A DNA stretch of 64,000 nt from assembly GCA_948467395.1 (NCBI GenBank), contig CAOKDX010000001.1, positions 310,001-374,000 on the forward strand, written 5' to 3'. A program made the translations under genes and the position numbers. Below are positions 59,400-64,000 of the stretch, one piece after another (position 1 is the first letter of the stretch; each line of letters opens with the position of its first letter). The notes beneath the pieces were generated by a model. It worked only from the letters and a program-made list of their open reading frames with translations. It had not been told where the DNA came from and did no database searches. This DNA comes from an uncultured Clostridia bacterium. GTDB taxonomy: Bacteria > Bacillota > Clostridia > Lachnospirales > Lachnospiraceae.

Positions 59400-60749
59400 C
59401 TACTGTTCTTTTTGTTTTCTCTTTGCAAAAAAATCATCGATATTTTTCTTTATATCCTCATCCGGCATAGTCTTGAGAAGATAACCCTCCGGCTTTAAAG
59501 ACATAACCTTGCTGACGCTCTCCCGGTCCCCCTTTCCGGTAAGGAAAATAACAGGAATTTTGGCAGTATCCTGATCTGAGCGCATCATCTCAAGAGTTTG
59601 TCTGCCGTCACAGACAGGCATTTCATAATCCATCAGGACCAGGTCAGGCGGGGCTGTTGTAATAATCTTCAGTGCCGATATACTGGAACCGGCTTCTACC
59701 AGTTCATAGCTGTCAGACAGCAGCTGTATGATTCGCTTGCGCATAAAATCGGAATCATCCACAATGAGAACCTTCTTTTTCTGCATTGTCTTTTCCTTTT
59801 TCAGGTAGTCGTTCACTGCGGATAGTACATTGTCAGCGGTGATACCGGAAGCGATCCTGCCTTGGATGGAATCGGGGGTGGAGATACAGAATGCAAAGTA
59901 TCCTTCCCCCGCATCAAACAGAAGACTGTAGGACGGTTTGGACCGGTTAAAGGATTCCGAAAGCTGTTCATAGGTCATAAGGGATTCCTTCTCCAGCTCA
60001 AAGAGGTCAATGGCGGGAATGGTTTCCCTGATCTTTTCCAGAAACTGCCGTGACAGATACCGGATTACATTGACTACCATATCGTCCACTCTTGAGTGCT
60101 GGGAATCCAGTATGTCGTCAATGATCGTAAGCAGCAGTTTGTCTTCGTAAACTAACGTGATCTCCCACTTTTCTTTTTTCTGGCCGCGGTAGATAAACCG
60201 GCAGCACACGACTCCGCCAAAATATTCTCCGGCGTACAATTCACTGATCATCTTTGACTTCATGTGGAATATATCGTTGAAGAGCTGAACGATGGTCTGT
60301 TCCAGCGCATTTTTTTCTTCTTCATGAGGAATATCAATCCATTTGATTGTACTTTTTCCTGAAATCGCCAGATCCTCCGTCTGTGTGTGCGCGATTACCC
60401 AGCCGATGCACACGCCGAGAAAATGCCGGATGGATTCCACGGAATAGTCAGTCCTGACCAGTTCTTCCTCCAGTGCCGGAAGTGTTTTGTACCGGAAATT
60501 ATCATGAAGGCGCTTATGGATCTCATAATCACTGTAGCCGATGGAACGCATATAGCCTTCCTCGTGCTCGAAGTGCTCTATCGTGTGATTTTTCAGATAT
60601 TTGACACCTTCACGGCATCCCCATTCACTTTTTTCTTCATCCCGACTGATTTTGAGAAGTCGGTTCATGGTTGAAAAAAGCTTTTTATGCTCTTCATCAA
60701 TAAAGTCCACGTCAATTTTATACTTGTCTTGCCAAACTATTTGATCCAC
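59400..60749 (-). CDS. Hemerythrin-receiver fusion protein
   Basis: 449 residues from a GTG at 60749 (AAGGAGG site). Residues 1-130 form a bacteriohemerythrin with the di-iron ligands H21, H59, E63, H78, H82, H121 and D126. The middle part (about 145-320) resembles a CheX/CheC-like domain (SVDDMVVNVIRYLSRQFLEKI-type helix and the FAFCI end strand). The C terminus (about 330-449) is a receiver with phospho-acceptor Asp in LVLMDYEMPVCDG and a DD pocket in VLIVDDSDFM. A plausible oxygen- or redox-sensing regulator of chemotaxis-type signalling. The hemerythrin and receiver parts are firm; the middle call is tentative. Confidence 0.85.
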   Translation of the reverse strand: MDQIVWQDKYKIDVDFIDEEHKKLFSTMNRLLKISRDEEKSEWGCREGVKYLKNHTIEHFEHEEGYMRSIGYSDYEIHKRLHDNFRYKTLPALEEELVRTDYSVESIRHFLGVCIGWVIAHTQTEDLAISGKSTIKWIDIPHEEEKNALEQTIVQLFNDIFHMKSKMISELYAGEYFGGVVCCRFIYRGQKKEKWEITLVYEDKLLLTIIDDILDSQHSRVDDMVVNVIRYLSRQFLEKIRETIPAIDLFELEKESLMTYEQLSESFNRSKPSYSLLFDAGEGYFAFCISTPDSIQGRIASGITADNVLSAVNDYLKKEKTMQKKKVLIVDDSDFMRKRIIQLLSDSYELVEAGSSISALKIITTAPPDLVLMDYEMPVCDGRQTLEMMRSDQDTAKIPVIFLTGKGDRESVSKVMSLKPEGYLLKTMPDEDIKKNIDDFFAKRKQKEQ

Positions 60750-60791
60750 GTTTTACCTCCTTGTTGTAAAGCAATGCTTTTTCTTACTTTC

Positions 60792-60797
60792 ATTATA
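60792..60797 (-). promoter_or_regulatory. Partial promoter (-10) of the hemerythrin-receiver gene
   Basis: On the minus strand TATAAT (60792-60797) sits 43 bases before the GTG. The -35 region is poor (TGGCAA or GGCAAA). The 60798-60974 stretch holds nothing else I can name. Confidence 0.5.
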
Positions 60798-60974
60798 TCA
60801 CCGGTTTGTAAAATTTGCCATCATTAAATAAAGGGGAATTCGGATAGAATAGACGGAGAGAGTTTCCTGTTAGTTGATTTTGTTTCTTAAAGTATCGTTA
60901 CATTCCATTGCCGCGGCAGTTTCCTGACTGTATAATAGGCTTATAAAAGAAAAGAGAAAAGGGGGAGCGGATTT

Positions 60975-62099
60975 ATGAGTGAATTAAAGTTATCGCGCAA
61001 TATTACCCGCCTTCGGCATGAAAAGAAGCTGACCCAGGGGGAGCTTGCTGAGTTTCTCGGGGTTACGAAGGCTTCTGTCTCCAAGTGGGAAAATGCCCAG
61101 AATACACCGGATATACTACTTCTTCCGCAGATGGCGGCCTTTTTCGGCGTGACGGTGGATGAGCTGATGGGATACGAGGCCCAGCTCTCCGGTGAGCAGA
61201 TCCGGCGATGCTATGCGGGACTAATGAAGGATTTCGCCAGCCGGCCATTTGGAGAGATGAGGGAGAGGGTAAGGGATCTCGCCCACCGGTACTATGCCTG
61301 TTACCCGCTGCTGCTCCAGCTGGGTGTTCTGTACTGGAATCATTTTATGCTGGCTGATACGGAGGAGGAGCGCAGCGGGACATTGGAAGAGGCTGCCGGC
61401 TGGTGTGACAGGATATTGCAGAACTGCAAGGATGTGGGGGTGTGCAGCGACGCCCTGGTGTTGAGATCGGGACTGTATCTCCAGATGGGCAGGCCGGAGG
61501 AGACCATTCGGGCGCTGGAGCCATCGGCAGATCCCAGCCGTCTCGCGGGGCAGAACAGGACATTGCTGATTCAGGCATACCAGATGGCGGGAGAGCTGGA
61601 GAAGGCCAGAAGCTTTTCGCAGACAAACCAGTATCTGAGTCTGCTGGGGCTTATTGGGGATTCGGTACAATATCTGTCCCTGTATGAGGATGATCTGGAA
61701 CGATGCGAGGAAACGATCCAGAGGGTGACGGGGACGTTGGATTTATTTAAGCTCGATCAGCTCCATCCCAATATGGCGGCGCAGTTTTATTATCAGGCAG
61801 CGGCAGTGTATGCGGTACACGGAAAAAGGAAAAGGGTGATAGAGTCATTGTCCTTATTTGAGAAGAGGATCCATGTGCTGCTGGGCGCAGAGGAAATTAT
61901 ACTTCGCGGTGACAGCTATTTTGATCTGCTGGATGCCTGGATCGATCAGCTGCCCCTTGGCAGCATGGCTCCCAGGGACAAAGCCTTTATTCGGCAGAAC
62001 GTACAGGAAGCCCTGGCCCGGCCGGTCTTTGACTGTGTCAGGGAGGACGGGGCATTTCAGAGTCTTGTCAGAAGACTGGAAAATGGAGGTGAATCATGA
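60975..62099 (+). CDS. XRE-family regulator with TPR-like region
   Basis: 374 residues. An N-terminal HTH of the XRE/Cro family (RHEKKLTQGELAEFLGVTKASVSKWEN, seen as LTQGELAEFLGVTKASVSKW) followed by about 280 residues of helical TPR-like repeats (for example ALVLRSGLYLQMGRPEETIRALE). Such proteins often act as peptide-responsive (RRNPP-like) regulators. It is followed by a coupled small membrane protein and an ABC exporter, which it probably controls. No peptide-pheromone gene was identified. Confidence 0.85.
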   Translation: MSELKLSRNITRLRHEKKLTQGELAEFLGVTKASVSKWENAQNTPDILLLPQMAAFFGVTVDELMGYEAQLSGEQIRRCYAGLMKDFASRPFGEMRERVRDLAHRYYACYPLLLQLGVLYWNHFMLADTEEERSGTLEEAAGWCDRILQNCKDVGVCSDALVLRSGLYLQMGRPEETIRALEPSADPSRLAGQNRTLLIQAYQMAGELEKARSFSQTNQYLSLLGLIGDSVQYLSLYEDDLERCEETIQRVTGTLDLFKLDQLHPNMAAQFYYQAAAVYAVHGKRKRVIESLSLFEKRIHVLLGAEEIILRGDSYFDLLDAWIDQLPLGSMAPRDKAFIRQNVQEALARPVFDCVREDGAFQSLVRRLENGGES

Positions 62100-62299
62100 T
62101 AAATATTAAAGAAATGCTGCCCTTTCTAATCCCGCTGGCAGCGGCGGAATTTGCTTTGCTGGGATATACGCTCTATCATATCCTGACTCATAAAACATAT
62201 AAGCGGGGCAGCCGGGGAATCTGGATTGCCGTGGTGCTGATCGGTATGCAGTTTATCGGTCCTATTCTATATTTTCTTCTGGGCAGGGAGGATGATTGA
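62096..62299 (+). CDS. Small membrane protein with PLDc_N-like domain
   Basis: 67 residues with two membrane segments (FLIPLAAAEFALLGYTLYHIL; GIWIAVVLIGMQFIGPILYFLLG), the short domain otherwise found at the N terminus of phospholipase-D-type proteins (PLDc_N). Starts in the preceding gene's stop (ATGA) and precedes the ABC ATPase. Probably an accessory or immunity-like membrane protein of the exporter; function unproven. Confidence 0.8.
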   Translation: MINIKEMLPFLIPLAAAEFALLGYTLYHILTHKTYKRGSRGIWIAVVLIGMQFIGPILYFLLGREDD

Positions 62300-62300
62300 A

Positions 62301-63197
62301 ATGGATATGCTTACGCTTTCGCATGTAAATAAACGGTTCGGAGAAAAACAGGTGCTGCGGGATGTGAGCTTTTCCGTTCCGGAGCATGCAGTATATGGCT
62401 TCGTGGGACAAAATGGCGCGGGAAAGACCACCACCATGAAGCTGATTCTTGGCCTGCTGGCCGCCGATGGCGGTGAAATTTGTGTCAATGGAATACCGGT
62501 ACGCTATGGAAATACGGAAACGAACCGCTTTATTGGATATCTGCCGGATGTCCCGGAATTCTATCACTATATGACGCCATCCGAATATTTGAGTTTCTGC
62601 GGGGAAATCACGGGAATGCCTCCCAAGGAAATACGTGTCCGGACGGAGGAATTACTCTGTCTGACTGGACTCGAAAAAGAAAATCGGCGCATCAGGGGAT
62701 TTTCCCGGGGCATGAAACAGCGGCTGGGTGTGGCGCAGGCCCTGCTCAGCCGGCCGAAGCTGCTGATCTGTGACGAGCCCGCCTCGGCTCTGGATCCGGC
62801 CGGGCGCAGGGAGCTGCTGGACATTCTTGCGTTGGCAGGGGAGCAGGCCGCCGTACTCTTCTCCACCCATATTCTCTCGGATGTGGAACATATCTGCGAC
62901 GCCTTTGCTCTTCTTCACAATGGAGGAATTGTTCGGAAGGATACTCTTGAAAATATGCGCCGAGACAAAAAGTCCTCCGCTGTGGTGATGGAAATGGAGC
63001 TGGCTGGGGATGCCCGGTTATTACTGACCGTATTTCCTTATCTGAGGCCGGAGGGGAGGAATGGCGTCCTTCTGGAGAAGGCGGAGCTGCTTCCGGAAAT
63101 TTTACATTATATTGCTGACAATAAACTGCCGCTTCTGCGGATGGAGCGGCAGGAGCCCACAATTGAGGATCTATTTATGGAGGTGGTGGGAAAATGA
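62301..63197 (+). CDS. ABC transporter ATP-binding protein
   Basis: 298 residues from the ATG at 62301, 9 bases after GGGAGG; the 62292 ATG is too close to that site. Walker A GQNGAGKTT, signature FSRGMKQRLG, Walker B LLICDEPASALDP, and H loop FSTHILSD. A C-terminal extension of about 80 residues follows. Motor subunit of the exporter with the permease next to it. Confidence 0.92.
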   Translation: MDMLTLSHVNKRFGEKQVLRDVSFSVPEHAVYGFVGQNGAGKTTTMKLILGLLAADGGEICVNGIPVRYGNTETNRFIGYLPDVPEFYHYMTPSEYLSFCGEITGMPPKEIRVRTEELLCLTGLEKENRRIRGFSRGMKQRLGVAQALLSRPKLLICDEPASALDPAGRRELLDILALAGEQAAVLFSTHILSDVEHICDAFALLHNGGIVRKDTLENMRRDKKSSAVVMEMELAGDARLLLTVFPYLRPEGRNGVLLEKAELLPEILHYIADNKLPLLRMERQEPTIEDLFMEVVGK

Positions 63198-63955
63198 GGG
63201 CTTTTTTGAAGAAAGAATGGATGGAGTGGAGCCGCACCGGGCGTCTGCTTGTCCTGGTGCTGGTTTTCCTGGTGCTGGGAATTATGAATCCGGCGCTGGC
63301 TAAGCTGACGCCGTGGATGATGGAAATGCTGTCAGAATCTATGGCGGAAACGGGGCTGTCTGTCACGGATGTAACAGTGGACGCGATGGTTTCCTGGACC
63401 CAGTTCTATAAAAATATTCCCCTGGGCCTAATTTTGTTCACCCTGCTCTGCAGCGGAAATTTTACCGCAGAATATCAGAAGGGCACACTGATTCCGGTGG
63501 TGACAAAGGGGCTGTCCCGCCGGAAAATCCTTCTGGCCAAAGGGGCGATGATGACCGCGGCATGGACGGTGCTGTATACTCTCTGTTCCGGAATTACTTA
63601 TGCATATAATGCGTATTTCTGGGATAATGGGATCGCGGTTCATCTGCTCTTTGCCATCTTTCTGACCTGGCTGTCCGGGCTGTGGGTCACCGGGCTTCTG
63701 ATCTTTTTCTCTGCCGTGGCGGGGAGCAGTATCCAGGTTCTGCTGGGAACCGGAGGCGTGGTGCTGGGAATGTATCTTCTGGGGCTGTTTCCGAAAGCTG
63801 GCACCTGGCTTCCCACCCGGCTTCTGGACGGCATGGCGCTGCTGCAGGGGACTGCAGCCCCAGGGGATTATTATGGCGCTATGGCCGCTGCGGTGCTTAT
63901 GATCGTAATGGGTATCGGACTGGGTGTGCTATGTTTTGACCGGAAATCGTTATGA
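63194..63955 (+). CDS. ABC-2 type transporter permease
   Basis: 253 residues with about six membrane segments (LLVLVLVFLVLGIM; LGLILFTLLC; MMTAAWTVLYTLC; LLFAIFLTWLSGLWVTGLLIFFSAVA). MRAFLKKEWMEW is the usual N terminus of ABC-2 permeases in such operons. Overlaps the ATPase stop by 4 bases. The gene is complete; the remaining 45 bases of the window contain no gene. Confidence 0.87.
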   Translation: MRAFLKKEWMEWSRTGRLLVLVLVFLVLGIMNPALAKLTPWMMEMLSESMAETGLSVTDVTVDAMVSWTQFYKNIPLGLILFTLLCSGNFTAEYQKGTLIPVVTKGLSRRKILLAKGAMMTAAWTVLYTLCSGITYAYNAYFWDNGIAVHLLFAIFLTWLSGLWVTGLLIFFSAVAGSSIQVLLGTGGVVLGMYLLGLFPKAGTWLPTRLLDGMALLQGTAAPGDYYGAMAAAVLMIVMGIGLGVLCFDRKSL

Positions 63956-64000
63956 TTTCTATTCTGTCATCCCATTCTTGACTAAATCTGCTGACTGGGG

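Noticed and set aside
1..64000. CRISPR arrays, insertion sequences, phage genes, integrases
   Set aside because: No regularly spaced identical repeats, terminal inverted repeats or transposase, integrase or phage motifs were seen; the only regular DNA repeat is the in-frame heptad repeat at 54378.

Overview
The window looks like a chromosomal segment of a motile, anaerobic, carbohydrate-using Firmicute of class Clostridia, most likely a Lachnospiraceae relative. The evidence is indirect: a single-chain pyruvate:ferredoxin oxidoreductase, an archaeal-type aspartyl-tRNA synthetase in one T-box-controlled operon with gatCAB, a single-chain PurL of about 1,260 residues, CheC/CheD chemotaxis proteins, flagellins, strong AGGAGG ribosome sites and many TTGACA-17-TATAAT promoters. 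I see no rRNA, CRISPR array, insertion sequence, phage gene or replication origin. Species cannot be decided from the sequence alone.

Layout. 1-3.7 kb: the end of a response regulator, its sensor kinase and an ABC exporter in one overlapping operon. 3.8-11.4 kb: a small zinc-ribbon protein, then two extraordinary flagellins in tandem: a 685-residue flagellin with a metallopeptidase domain in its centre (flagellinolysin type) and a 1,636-residue giant flagellin whose variable region carries about eleven repeats. 11.4-14.1 kb: a divergent two-component system. 14.3-16.3 kb: cheC-cheD coupled to a DUF2752 membrane protein, facing a DUF4234 protein. 16.4-21.8 kb: a T-box leader, aspS, gatC, gatA, gatB (tRNA-dependent amidation of Asp and Glu) and a PilZ protein. 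21.9-26.7 kb: split beta-galactosidase lacL/lacM, apt and a purine permease. 26.7-27.8 kb: an amidohydrolase on the minus strand. 28.1-33.8 kb: a membrane-anchored PrsA-like protein, purL and maf.

33.8-39.8 kb is bounded by tRNA-Gly and tRNA-Gln. It holds a ribbon-helix-helix regulator with an FtsL/DivIC-like protein, and then a tightly coupled five-gene cluster of the uncharacterised STM4015-STM4014-STM4013-STM4012-STM4011 families: a leucine-rich-repeat-like protein, an ATP-grasp-like protein, a sulfatase-like hydrolase and two radical SAM enzymes. It is the best candidate here for an undescribed biochemical system.

39.8-49.5 kb: prfC, a hybrid sensor kinase, a GntR-ABC operon on the minus strand, a secreted GH43 arabinanase, a thioredoxin/DsbD-type membrane fusion and a small unknown protein. 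49.6-54.7 kb: pyruvate:ferredoxin oxidoreductase, a radical SAM protein and a heptad-repeat coiled-coil protein. 54.9-59.4 kb: a secreted protein with two duplicated beta-helix halves, greA and lysS. 59.4-60.7 kb: a hemerythrin-receiver fusion on the minus strand. 61.0-64.0 kb: an XRE regulator, a small membrane protein and another ABC exporter.

Many genes are regulatory or envelope-related: four histidine kinases or receiver fusions, three ABC-2 exporters each with its own regulator, and chemotaxis/c-di-GMP components near the flagellins. The most distinctive biology is the proteolytic plus giant flagellin pair, the T-box with two overlapping codons, and the STM401x cluster.
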